From Micractinium sp. NFX-FRZ (taxonomy: Eukaryota > Chlorophyta > Trebouxiophyceae > Chlorellales > Chlorellaceae), in NCBI GenBank assembly GCA_029339195.1, contig JAPTJF010000113.1, positions 81,390 to 145,389 of the forward strand: a stretch of 64,000 bases of DNA, read 5' to 3'. Position numbers and translations under genes: made by a program. The first letter of the stretch is position 1, and each line of letters begins with the position of its first letter. Positions 11,601-30,558 of this stretch are shown here, one piece after another. The notes beneath the pieces were generated by a model, which was not told the origin of the DNA, did not search any database, and worked only from the letters and a program-made list of their open reading frames with translations.

Positions 11601-14600
11601 ATCCCACGCTGCAGTCCTGGCGGGTGGCAGCGGCCAACCAGCGTGCCAAGGAGGCAAAGCTCATGGCCGCTGCCAAGCGCTGGCACCAGCCGCTGCTGTC
11701 AGAAGCCTTCCTGGCATGGGCAGAGCAGACGAGGGAACAGCGGCAGCTGGCGGGCCGGCTGGAGCAGGCGGTGGTGCACTGGCTGCATGCCACCCTTGCG
11801 TCCGCTCTCAACACCTGGCGCTATCAGGCAAGTGCATGATCCGGCTGCTGAACGCTGAGTGTGCCAGGGGTGCGGAGGCAGGTATCTTGGAGCAGCACAA
11901 CCGTTGTTCACAAGGTGACGCACACTTAGGGAAGATGGTGCGGCATGCATCTGATCTGCCCCTGCTGTTGTTGACTTCATGCAGGTGTGGAAGACCAAGG
12001 CTGTGCACAAGGCAACCATGTTCTTCACAAGCCAGACCATGGTGAAGGCCTTCCAGGTGGGTGCCAACTTGCCCAGCCAGGCTTGCGGCTCACTGCAAAG
12101 CTGTGGTGGCCAGGCACGCCTTGCCCGGTTTATTCGAGAAAGAGTCTGAGGGAACCTCCTCTCGGTGCCTGTGTTCCTTGCCTCCTGCAGAGCTGGCGGG
12201 AGCACCGCGCCTACCGCAAGCACTTGGCAAGCACAATGGACGTGGTGGTGGCCCGCTGGCGCAACGGGAACATGGCAGCCGCCTTTTCAGGTGACTGGCA
12301 GATGGGAAGGGAAGCAGGGATATCAGGCCGATGCTGCATGCACAGAGCGGCACACTTGGTGGGAGTGTGAAGCTGTGGGTGTGCACCTGCATTCATATTT
12401 AAGTAGCGTCACCGGGCTCCCCGTCCCTGCATCCGATGCTTCCCTGTGCAGCCTGGCGGGTGGCTGCCGAACGGCAGCAGTACCAGCGCAGCGTGGTGGC
12501 AGCAGCAGCTGCACGGTTGCGCAACCGCGAGCTGTCGTGTGCCTTCCACAGCTGGCAGGAGCGTGTTGCAGAGAAGCAGCGCAAGGCCAGCGGGCTGGCG
12601 CTGGCAGTGGGCAGATGGAAGCAGGCCGCCCTGCAGGCAGCCTGGGACTCGTGGCGTCGACACGCCGAGCTGCAGCGGGCCAAGAAGGAGCAGCTGGCAG
12701 CGGCGGTGCAGCTGTGGAAAAGCGCCACTCTGCGCGCTGGCTGGCAGTCATGGCGCCAGTGTGTGGAGCAGCGACGGGTTAAGAAGGAACACATGGCAGC
12801 GGCTGTGCGTCTGTGGCAGGGCGGCGCCTTGCGGGCTGCCTGGCATGGCTGGCGTGACAGCGTGGCAGAGCAACAGGCACGCAGGCAGCAACTGGATGCG
12901 GCCGTGCGTCTCTGGCAGAGCAGCCGGCTGCGGGCAGGCTGGGCGGCCTGGCGGGCGGCCTTTGCCTGGCAGCAGCACAAGCGGCAGCGCCTGCAGGCAG
13001 CGGTATGCCTGTGGCAGCGAGTCCACCTGCAGGCAGCTTGGGCTGGGTGGCGGGCACACCATGCCTTTAGGCAGCATGTGAAGGCTGTGCTGGCCCGCCT
13101 CATGCAGCGCCAGCTGTCCAAGGCGTTCGCTTCCTGGCGCAGCGCAGCAGCACGCCGCGCCCAGCTGGCGACCACTCTGGCGGCTGCCTTGCAGCGCTGG
13201 CAGAACCAGACTCTGGCGGGCGCCTTTCAAGGTACGAGGCTGGTAGGCGTGCACAGGTGGTCTGGATGTGAGGTTAGCGTTTTTCGTGCTGGCGCTAGCT
13301 CGTGACTGCAGGCATGCTAGTGTAGCCGCTGCCTGCTTGCGTCAGTGGTAGTTCTCCTGCCTGCATGCGTTCTATTGAATCCACATGCCTCACCGCCCAC
13401 ACTGTCCTGCAGCCTGGAGAGCAGCTCAGGAGGCACGGCAGCTCAAAGCGCAGCATCTGGAGCTTGCTGTGGGGCGCTGGGCGCACGCTACACTGGCTGC
13501 TGCTTTCCAGAGCTGGCAAGACTCGGTTGCACAGCAGCAGGCGCAGCGGCGTGCGCTGCTCCGCTTCACGCAGTCCAGCCAGGCCAAGGCGTTGGCCACC
13601 TGGCGGTGGTATGTTGAGGAGCAGCACGAGCATGGGGCCAAGCTGCAGAACGCGGTACAGTGGTGGCTGCGCGGTGCCCTGTCAGCGGCCTTTGCCCAGG
13701 TAGGCTGGGTGCGAGTGGAATACAAGCATATTCTCAGGCATTGGAAGCAGAGCTAGCAGCCGGGAGCTGGAGTCAATGTGGTTGCCCTTCAGCCAGGGTG
13801 ACTCTCATGCACCCCCTCCCTACTGATTGACCCCCCTGCAGTGGCGTGACAGGGTGATCCACCAGGCCCGGCAGCGGGACAAGGTGGCCTCCTGCCTGCG
13901 CAAGCTGCTCAACCGCCAGCAGCTGGCAGCCCTCAACCAGTGGCGCGCCTACTCGCAACACAGGCTAGCGCGCCGCCCCCTGCCTGGCTGCTGGTATCGA
14001 TCACGCCCCATGGCAGTGCTGTTGTTCGCAGAGTTTGGTGGCGTAGACTTGCAGGCTTGCACTTCAGTGACCCGCCACTTGTTCCTGGCCCATGCTGCAG
14101 GCAGGCCAAGCACCTGGCAGATGCCCACTACCAGCGCAAGCTGCTGCGCGCCTGTCTGGCGGCCTTCCGGCGCCCGCTGGACCTCAAGCCCCTCGCCCAC
14201 GCCTGCCTGGCACGCCTGCTCAACCGCCAGCTGGCAGCTGCCTTTGCGTGCTGGCGGGAGCGCGTCGTGGCAAGCAAGGAGGCCGCCTCCTGCGCGGCAG
14301 AGCATGGGCGCCGTGTGGTGCTGCGGCTGCAAAACCAGCTGTTGGCCGGAGCCTTGGCCAGCTGGCGACAGCACGCAGAGCGCTGCCGTCGGCTGAGGCA
14401 GGTGCTGCGCCACGTGCAGCACTACGCCATGGCGGCGGCGCTGCACAGCTGGCGTGAACGCGTGGCCTGCATGCAGCGCGCCCGCGCCCTCATGCGCCGC
14501 TCCCTGCTGGGCACTCAGCAGTGGGCGTTTGCGGGCTGGCGTAAGGCTGCAGCCGAAGGCACCGAGCAGCGCTGGGCGTTGCAGCAGGTGGCGGAGGCTG

Positions 14601-17600
14601 AGGCTCGTGGGCGGGCCACACCCAAGCGGCTGGTGTTTGGCTTGCAGGGCCGGCACGACTTGGCCCTGCAGATGCACGTCTTTAGCGATTGGCATGCAGT
14701 GGCTGCCACCCAGCGCCATCTGCGCTCCCAGGTGCTGCGCGCCTACAAGCACCTCTACTTCTCGCTGGCACGCCGCTGCTTTGGCATTCTGAGGTGAGCG
14801 GGAGGCTTGGGGAGTGAATGGGGCAAGGAGCTGAGAGCCTGGCTTCAGTGGCACTGTTGGTGTTGTCTATGGAACCCTTTCATGCCTGTGCATGCACATG
14901 TGTGGCGAGTGGCAAGAAGGATGCATCGGGTGTCCATCCGCGTGCAGTGTCCCTGTCGTCCTGCGACCATGCTGCCTCATGCACCCACTGCTGCACAGGT
15001 ACCACGCCCACAAGCAGCGGCAGCTGCGCATGGCAGCCTCCGTCTTCACGCACGCCTGCCAGCGCCGCGCCTGGCTCTCCTGGCGCAGTTCTGTGCAGCA
15101 CCGTCAAGCCGAGGCAGCCAAGCTGCAGAAGGCAGTGGACCTGTGGGCTGGCAGGTCCCTGGCGCAGGCCTGGCAGCGCTGGCGCAGCTGGGTGGCCGAG
15201 ACCAGGCAGCACCGGCAGGGCAGCGCAGTGGCGGAGGGTGCCTACAGCCACCGCCTGCAGCGCTGCGCTCTGCTGGCGCTGAGCGCCAACATGCTGCGCC
15301 GGCGGGCAGAGCGCGCTCACGAGTATCAAATGGTGGGGCACATGCAGGGCTTCAGGTGAGCACGGAGAGTAAGCAGTCCGTTTGAGGTGCTCATGCTTGT
15401 GCAGGCGGTGGCGTCAACCTGCCTCACTTGCGGGCCCGTCGCTCCCTTGATGGCAGGCTGGCGCTGCTCTTTGGCGCTTGGCAGGCAACTGCCCAGCGGC
15501 AGGCCGTGCTGCGAGGCGCCATGCAGAGCCTGGTGGCCAGGACTGCTGCTGGACGGCAGCAGCATGTGATGATGATGTGGCGTTGGTGGACTGCCCGGCA
15601 GCGGTACCTGCGCCAGGCCACACGCAGCTTCCAGCAGCGCCGGCTGTGCTGGTACTTGCGGGCCTGGCACGAGGCGGCGCGCTTGTCAGCCAGGCTGCAT
15701 GCGATCGGCAGCCTTGCTGCAGTGCGACACGTTGCCAGGACGACGCAGCAGGTGGGTGCTGCGGGTTTTGCACAGCAGACTGTCGAAGCACTGGTTTGAA
15801 CGGCCTCGTGAACGCCTGGTCGGCTCAGCTCACTTGTGCTGTGGTCGCCCTCCCCGGCTGTGCTTGCTCTCTCTCACGTTCCCTCCCAGCAAAACTAGGT
15901 CAGATTGAACATGCCGCCCCTTCGCCCCCTCCCTTGGCAGGTGTTTGAGACCTGGCGGCAGGAGACACTGCTGCAGCGGCGCCGTCGTCTGGTGTTGACT
16001 GCTGCAGCGATGCGCCTGCACCAGCGCTGCCTTGGCTCTGCTTGGAACGCTTGGAGGGAGTGGACAGCTGCCCGGCGTGCACAGCTGGGCAGGGCCATGG
16101 CTGTGCTGCAGCGCATGCAGCATGTCAGGATGGCTGCAGCGCTGGCGGCCTGGCGGGAGACGGCTGCTGCGCTGCATGCCGAGCGCCAGCTGGCCCTGCG
16201 CGCAGCCGGCTACTTTGCCGGCAGCGTGCAGCGCCGCGCCTTTGACACCTGGCGCAGCAATGTGGCTGAGGGCCGGGCAGAGGTGGCCGCTGCCAGGCAC
16301 TGCGACTCGCACCTCCTGCTCAAGGTGGGTGGGGGGCCAGGTGGTTATGGGCACATGGGGCAATACACTAGGCAGGGAGAGCGGAAGACGGTGGAAGGCC
16401 CCAGTGCTGCATGGGTTTCTGATGTATGATGCACTTTCAGAGTGCCATGAAGCAAGCGACGCTACCCACTCTTCACGCCAGAAGTGTGCCTCCCACTTCC
16501 CTTGCTCTGCTTGCCACAGGCATACCTGGCCTGGGAGGAGGTGCTGCGTTGGCACGGCCTCAAATTCAAGGCACAGATGGTGGTCAGGCAGATGGTGCAG
16601 CGCAAGCAAGCAGAGGCCTTCCGAGGGTGGAGGGCACGTGTGGAGGAGGGCACAGAGCTGCGTCGGCGTGCTGCTCTGCTGGTGGGCGGCCTCAGGCTGC
16701 GCACTGTGTGGGCAGCCTTCAATGGCTGGGCTGAGCGAATGCGCCGCAAGCATGCTGCGACTCTGCTGGTGCAGCGGGCTCTGGGTGGCAGGGTGCAGCG
16801 CAGCCTGGGCGCCTGCCTGGCCGGCTGGAAGGCGGCGGCTGTGGAAAGCCGGCGCTGCCGGCTGCTGCTCCAACAGGCCGTGGGACGGCTGGCAAAGCGC
16901 CAGCTTAGCCAAGCATTTGGTCAGTGGCGGGAGATGGCATGTGCCAAGCTGTACAGGCGACAGCTGGCAGAGCATGCCATTCAGCGGCTGGGAGGGCGGC
17001 GCCTGGCTGACAGCTTCAGCTGCTGGCGCCAGAGTGCGGCTGAGAAGCGCCGCCTGGCAGACATTCAAAGCAGTGCTACGGCGGCGCTGCACCTCCGTCA
17101 GCTGGCCCGCTGCACAGCGGCCTGGCGCGTCGTGGCACGCAAGCAGGCGGTAGCGCTTCGCTGCCTGGCAGCCATTCGGCAGAGGCAGCTGCGTGAGGCC
17201 TTCACGACCTGGCAGGAGGCCACCGAGGACAGCAGGGCCGCTGCAGCAGCTTCGCAGCTGGCGCCGCGAGCGCTGCAACGGTGGTTTGCCCGTTGGCGGG
17301 CGGCCGCGCAGCTGGCGCAGCAGAAGCGGCAGCGGCTGCAGAAGGCAGCTGCCTGGGCTTTTGGCAGCACTCGTCAGAAGGCCTGGAAGGCCTGGGCCCT
17401 GCACCACCAGCGCCAGCGGCGCAAGCGCGCCGCCTGCCAGCAGTTCAAGATGGGCATGCTGCAGCGCTGCCTGACAGCCTGGCAGGAGCGTGCGGCCTAC
17501 CAGCAGCGGCTGGCTGTGAAGCAGCGGCACCTGCAGGGGGTGTCTGCATCTCGGCGGTTGGCAGCAGCGCTGCTGGAGTGGCGGCGTGCGGCAAAAGTGC

Positions 17601-19391
17601 GCCGCTTCCTGCGCCACAACTACTGCGCCATGGCGTTTGCCGCGTGGGCCGAGAACACGGCAGAGGTCAAGGTGCGCACGCTGGTTGACACCCTGAACTC
17701 TTGCTGCTGCCAATTCTGGGCCCGATTTGCTGCTTTGACTTGTAGCTCAAATTCAGCAACGCCACACTGCACTTTGAATCAACCCAACTCTCTCCCATTC
17801 CATCCTTGCAGGGCAAGCGTGAGGTGCTGCGCCACGCCGTGAACAACCTCACCAACGGCCTGCTGGCACGCACCTTCACCGCCTGGCGCGCCGAGGCAGC
17901 CGGCATGGCGCTGAAGCGCGCCGCCTTTGCCCGCAAGCAGCAGGCGGTGCGGGAGGCGGTCCGCATTGGCGATGTCATCATCCGGCAGCGCAGGTGGGTG
18001 GGTGACATGGAATGGGCGTGGACTAATTTAGACGGAGCAGGGTGTGTGATTGGATGGGTGAGGTGATTGAAATTGAAAGGAGGAGGCGAGGGCATTGCTG
18101 AGAGCACACCTGCTACATGAGGCGCACCGTCATTGGAGACAGAGATATGAGCTGGACGTCGTCTGCTGCATGCCAAGCATAACTGCATGCAACACCCTGA
18201 TGCTGTGGTCTTGCAGGAAGGAGCTGGTGGTGGCGGCCTTTGCAGCGTGGCGGGCACGCTCCCACGTGTCGCAGCGCGTGCAGGAGCACCTGGCGCTGCG
18301 CCTGCAAGGCAGCCTGCACTTGGCGTTCACCCGCTGGGTAGCGCACTGCCGGTCACAGGTGGGCGGCACTTGCGGTGTTGGGAGATAGTGCCCTGCACGT
18401 TAACCCACACCTGCAAGGTTACCTGCTGCCTGCTGACCCCCTGGTGTGCATCTGCAGGCAGCAAAGCAACAGCACACGGCGCTGGCCCGCCAACACCACG
18501 CGGCAGCCCTGCAGCGCCGCGCTCTGTCCACGTGGCGTGCTGTGCTGGAGGAGGAGCAGCAGCGCAAGGCCGCACTGGCAGACTCGTTCGCCCGCAGCTG
18601 GCAGCTGGCGTCGGCCTGTCGGCAGTGGGTGTGCTGGATGGACCTGCAGAGCCAGCGGCGCCAGCGGCTGGGCTCCCTGCTGAGCCGCCTTGATGGCAGC
18701 GCCGGCACCGAGGTGCTGGCAGCGCACTGTTGGAAGCGCTGGCGTGCGTCGGTGGAGCACGGCAGGCAGCAGCAGGCCCGTGCCAAGGAGTTTGCTGCAC
18801 GCAAGCGGGATGCGGTGCTGCAGGTGAGGTGCTGGACCTTGCCTGCCGGCCCTTATCTCTCCTGCTGTTGGTAACCCTGGCTCCCCTGGTTCATGCTCAG
18901 CTCTGCCGCCCACCACCTCTGAAAGGGAGCTCCTTTCCTGGGGTTTTGTTCTCGCCTTCGGAACCTGGCATCCCGACTCCGATGCCTCACACCATCTCAC
19001 CACTTCTTCCACTCTGCAGGAGGTGTTCACTGTGTGGTCTGCCTACGCACGTGCCATGCGGGCTGATGCCGACCCCGACTCGCCCTTTGCCTCCCCTCGG
19101 GCCCCAGAAGCTGATGGGGCACTCATTTGGGACCTTGCTGACATGGTGGCTGGCGGATCCAGCGGTGCTGACAGCAGCGGCACCAACAGCAGCAGCACTA
19201 GCAGCACCGCCGGCGGCCTCCGAAACAGTGGGGCGACAGGCAGCGCTGCACATGGCAGTAGCGCCAGCGTAGGGCAGGCTGCCCAGGAGGCAGCCGTTGG
19301 GACAGCTGCCTCATCTGCGGCACCCAGCCGGCGCTGGCGGTTTGGGGGGCTGGCCAAGAACCTACGGGGCGCTTTCTCTTCCAGCAAGTAG
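5621..19391 (+). CDS. Giant Sfi1-like centrin-binding-repeat protein (3168 aa)
   Basis: Twenty-six exons: 5621-5714, 5847-6043, 6304-6470, 6690-7567, 7791-8299, 8503-8675, 8823-9194, 9352-9970, 10109-10494, 10679-11002, 11145-11415, 11615-11827, 11985-12056, 12191-12290, 12452-13231, 13413-13699, 13842-13963, 14101-14793, 14999-15355, 15457-15751, 15941-16324, 16520-17671, 17812-17993, 18217-18358, 18458-18823, 19020-19391. Total 9507 nt, in phase at every junction. Residues ~1-510 are a non-repeat head with a Trp/Arg-rich segment (~100-160). From ~514 to ~3060 a repeat of the form AVxLWxxxxLRAAWxxWR recurs about every 33 residues, roughly 70-75 copies, all predicted helical: the Sfi1 centrin-binding pattern. 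The tail is Ser/Ala-rich. By family it should form a long alpha-helix coated with centrin at a centrosome or basal-body structure; that is inference. Introns 2, 3, 12 and 17 use GC donors (17 least certain). Confidence 0.88.
12640..13060 (+). repeat. Regular ~99-bp tandem repeats inside Sfi1-like exon 15
   Basis: Within exon 15, successive units restart at an LW dipeptide exactly 33 residues apart (VQLW, VRLW, VRLW, VCLW), each followed by LRAxW..WR. Each protein repeat is therefore a 99-bp DNA unit, and the nucleotide sequences are visibly similar. This is the most homogeneous part of the array and suggests recent amplification. Confidence 0.75.
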
Positions 19392-19483
19392 AGGGTGCTG
19401 GTGCAACGCCAGCATGGACCTGAGCTTTGACTGATCTTGACATGACTGACCTAACGGACGTGACTTCTTGGACTTTAGTACAC

Positions 19484-19488
19484 TGTAA
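19484..19488 (+). terminator. TGTAA polyadenylation signal, Sfi1-like gene
   Basis: TGTAA is the usual polyadenylation element of chlorophyte algae. This copy is the first downstream of the stop at 19391. Confidence 0.6.
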
Positions 19489-19562
19489 TGGGGACTTGGA
19501 TCACCAGCCAGCAAGGTCTGCTATTTCCCTAGCAAGCTGTTGGCAGTAGGTGTGCAGCACGG

Positions 19563-19567
19563 TTACA
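19563..19567 (-). terminator. TGTAA polyadenylation signal, TBCD gene
   Basis: TTACA on the plus strand reads TGTAA on minus, 46 nt beyond the TBCD stop codon (19615-19613). Confidence 0.6.
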
Positions 19568-19612
19568 GGTGTGATTTGGAGCTCAGAAGTGGCGCTGCAC
19601 AGGGTTTGTTCA

Positions 19613-27251
<7,639 letters not shown>

Positions 27252-27599
27252 GACGGGAGGGAGTGGCGCGCAATGTGGGCGCGATCACAATGTTTTCTTG
27301 AATGCAACTCGTGCCACCAGTGCCGGGTGGTCTACGGCCGTTGTAATTATGATTGCCGTTTTACTGCATGTCATTAGCACCAATCAATGCGGCGAAATGT
27401 GAGTCCTTCATGGCAAACAACCCCAGTCCAAGTCAGCGCTCGGAAGAAGGCAAGAGGGCTCGCAGGATTGCCCGTGGCCCGGCACCGCGAACTGCATACC
27501 GATGCGCTTATATTCCAAGCACTGCCAGCGCCCCCAGTGCGTCTCAACTGAGCAGTCGCTTTACGTCTCGCCTGCCTAGCTGCAGTCCTCCGTCTGAGG
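27252..27599. promoter_or_regulatory. Divergent promoter region, TBCD / WDR5-type
   Basis: 348 bp between opposite start codons. It includes a locally AT-richer stretch (~27330-27400), unusual for this window, that may mark the nucleosome-depleted core. No gene fits here. Confidence 0.45.
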
Positions 27600-30558
27600 A
27601 TGGCTGAAACAGCACATGAGGAACCAGCAGCAGCGGCGGCAAATGGCGTGGCGGGCCTGGCAGCCGGGCAGCCCGCAGCCGAGCAGCAGCAGGCAGCAGC
27701 ACAGCCGGGCCCCCGCCAGCCCTCGCTGCCTGGGTGCTACAGGGAGCGCGATGACCTGCAGGACATGGACTACCGCCTCCTGCACTCCCTGCACAACGCA
27801 CACGGCGGCAAGGCAGTGACCAGCGTTCGGTTCGACCGCTCGGGAGGTCGCCTGGCCAGCTGCGGTAGCGACGGCACCGCCGCCATTTGGGACACAACCA
27901 GTGGTGCGCTACTGCATCGGCTCAAAGGCCACCTTGGCGGCATCTCAGGTGGGTGATGCACTGGCTGAGCGGGCGCCAGCCTGCGGGTGTGTGAATGCAA
28001 ATGCAACACAACACCACACACCATTGTCACAGCGCCCACGCCCGTCGGAGTGCCAACATCTTGGCTGGTCTGCCTCTGTGTCTGCGCCACCTGCACCATG
28101 CACTCTCACTCATGCTATCCTTCACAGCACCTACATGCCATTATTCACAGCTGCACTCATGCTATTTAGTACAACAAACGCCCCTCCCCCGCTCGCTCTT
28201 GAAGGCTCACAACAGGCGGCTTCACCATCAGTGGGCTGCCCTCCCTCCTTCCGCAGACGTGGCCTGGTCACCCGACGGCCTCTACCTGGCCACCGCCTCT
28301 GACGACACCACCCTGCGGGTGTGGGACGCAGAGAAGGGCACCTGCCTGCGTGTGCTGGATGACGGGCACACACACTACGCTGTGTGCTGTGCCTTTAGTT
28401 CCAGTGGGAACCTGCTGGTGAGGCGCCGGGCGGAGCGGTGGTTGAGCAGCGGAGGTCGAGGGATGGCGGGCAGGGCTGGGGGCCGGGCACGCACGGTGCA
28501 GTTGTGCGTGTGGGGGCAGCACCCTCCCTGCCTGGGCACGCTGCTGTGTCGGCCCGAAGCAGGGGCCAGCCGCTGCCTGCCTGCCTGCCTGCCTGCCTGC
28601 CTTTGTGGGACAGCCTGCCTCCCTCCCTGCCTGTCTGGTAGCACCCCGCCGTGCCCTTCACCTGCCGTGCCCGCCGCCCCTCCCCCACCCGCCTTGCCCC
28701 TCTCGCTGCAGGTGAGCGGCGGCTTCGACGAGGTGGTGATTGTGTGGGATGTGCGGCATGGCAAGGCGGTGAAGGTCATCCCGGGGCACTCGGACCCAGT
28801 GTCGGGAGTTCACTTCAGCGGAGAGGCGGGGCTGAAGGAGCTCATCGCATCATGCTCCTTTGACGGCCTCACGTGAGTGCCATCACCCTGGTTGGGCAGG
28901 GGGCTGGTTGCGGGGGTGCACTGTGGGGTGGTGCCATGGGAGCTCCGGCTGGCTGGCTGGCTGTGAACAAGGATGGGTGGGTGCTCGCATGCTGGTGCTG
29001 CAGCACGCATGCACTCGTGCTCGCGCAGACCCTGCGCTGGCTGCTGAGCTGAGTTGGGCTGCGGCTGGCGCCAGCGCTGCCACAATGGCAGATGCTGGGC
29101 AAGAGCTGACTGAGTGATGCCTGGAATGACGGCCGGCCCGCTGGAGCCACCGCTGCTGAAGCTGCATGGGATGCTCGCCCACCGCTCATGCCGCCGCTCC
29201 GCCCCTCCCCCCTCTGCCCCTGCAGGCGGGTGTGGCACACGGGCACAGGGCGCTGCCAGGCGAGCCTGACCGACGCCGCCAACCCGGCGCTGGCCTCTGT
29301 CCGGTTCACCCCCAATGGCCAGTACTTGCTCACAGGTGCGTCCCCTGGGGCAGAGGCGTGCCTGTGCCTTTCCCTTTCCCTGATACTCATGTGGTTGTCA
29401 TAATGGAAGAGTCAACCTTTGTCTGAAGGCATCTGATGTGCGAGAGGAGAGTGTGTTGCGAGCCCTGGCCCCACCCGATCACCATCGCCCGGCCGCCACC
29501 CCGCCTGAACCCAACATTGGTTCCCTGCAGTCACTCTGGACAGCCGGCTGCTGCTGTGGGCCCCCGGGGAGCGCAAGGTGAAGCGCACGTACCGGGGGCA
29601 CGTCAACCGGCACAGCTGCTGCCAGGTAGGCAGGCGGCGCACGCCGCCAGCTGGCACCACACCATCTTGGATGCGCCGACCGCCAGTGCTGTGCAGCTGG
29701 CTCACCTTTGCCCTCCTCCGGCCCCGCCTGCCTGTGCTCCCGTCCCAGCACCTGGCCAGCGCTGTGGTTGCTGCGCTGTGGGTGCTGGCCTGGCTGCCTC
29801 TCTGCCTTTGGCCACTGCGTCATCCCACCCCACAAGCCCTACCCACCCTTCTGGCCCTCCACCTGTCTCCTCCTCCGCAGGCCACGTTTGTGGTGCACAG
29901 CCCTGACCCCAAGCAGCGGTACGTCGCCTGCGGCAGCGAGGACCACCACGTGTACTGCTGGGACCTGCACAAGAAGGAGGTGGGCTGTGCTGTGCTGTGC
30001 TGTGCTGTGCTGTGGGGCCTATGTTGTGCTGTGCTGTGCCGTACTATGGCTGTGAAGGTCGTGGGGCAGGTTGGGGCAGGATGGGGCCGGGGGCGTGCGT
30101 GCCGCGGTGTCTCCCGGCCCGCTCCCTGAGTGCACAACCTCCACATGCCCCCCCACCATGTGACGCCTCAACCCCAGCCCACCCCAGCGCCTTCTGCCTC
30201 CTGCCTGCCCAGTACACTTGTTTTACTGACGCCTTCCCTACCCTGCTCCCACCCTGCCCCACTGTCCCCCCCCAAGATTGCGGGCATTCTCCGCGGCCGC
30301 CCCAGCGCTGACGCCCCCGGCGACGGCCACTGCGGCATCGTGCTGTGCGTGGATGCAGCCATGGACCGCCAGCTCATCGCCAGCGGGGGGCAGCATGGCG
30401 ACGGGGACATCAAGATATGGGCGTACGACAGCGCCCTGGCGGGACGACATGCAGCGGCGGCGGCGGCAGCGGTAGCAGGAGGTGCAACGCCGGCGGCAGC
30501 GTCGGCGGCAGCGTCGGCGGCGACAGCGTACCGGCCAGCGGCAAGTGACGCTGTGTGA
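27600..30558 (+). CDS. WDR5: WDR5-type WD40 protein (COMPASS/SET1 subunit family)
   Basis: WDR5 binds the WIN motif of SET1/MLL methyltransferases and presents histone H3 for K4 methylation. Seven exons: 27600-27948, 28257-28417, 28712-28872, 29226-29335, 29531-29625, 29881-29979, 30277-30558; 1257 nt, 418 residues. After ~60 residues of Ala/Gln-rich leader come WD repeats that track WDR5 blade by blade: SDVAWSPDGLYLATASDDTT (written GIS|DVAW at the exon junction), VSGGFDEVVIVWDVR, HSDPVSGVHFSG, TLDSRLLLW, YRGHVNRHSCC, GSEDHHVYCWDL and a last blade ending DIKIWAYD. The Ala-rich ~40-residue C-terminal tail is absent from animal WDR5. Intron positions fall at blade edges. Divergent from TBCD; tandem with the CDT2-type gene. 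Confidence 0.9.
28574..28600. repeat. CTGC tetranucleotide microsatellite, WDR5 intron 2
   Basis: About six to seven CTGC units in tandem inside the intron. Similar GGCA/CCTG runs recur in other introns of the window (for example near 4316-4330). Confidence 0.8.
29985..30014. repeat. TGTGC pentanucleotide repeat, WDR5 intron 6
   Basis: Several tandem GCTGT/TGTGC units directly after the exon 6 donor, with further imperfect copies to ~30040. Confidence 0.75.

Larger units (their letters stand above)
19392..19612. other. Short convergent 3' region, Sfi1-like / TBCD
   Basis: Only 221 bp separate the two stop codons. Both 3' ends fit without overlap: TGTAA on plus at 19484-19488 (93 nt past the Sfi1-like stop), and TGTAA on minus at 19567-19563 (about 46 nt past the TBCD stop). 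No other gene is visible. Confidence 0.6.

Noticed and set aside
12640..13060. CRISPR-like array
   Set aside because: The ~99-bp periodicity is protein-coding (33-residue repeats) without constant direct repeats and unique spacers.
13842..14100. GT donors for Sfi1-like exon 17
   Set aside because: Nearby GT sites give the wrong phase or poor context. CAG|GCTAGC is preferred but remains the least certain junction of that gene.
15405..15456. Acceptor at 15404 for Sfi1-like exon 20
   Set aside because: That frame meets a TGA at ~15448-15450. The acceptor at 15456 restores the repeat frame.
15830..17713. 627-codon minus-strand ORF inside the Sfi1-like gene
   Set aside because: It is antisense to exons 21 and 22 with the WR repeat on plus. 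Its composition is a mirror of the plus-strand repeat and crosses plus-strand intron DNA.
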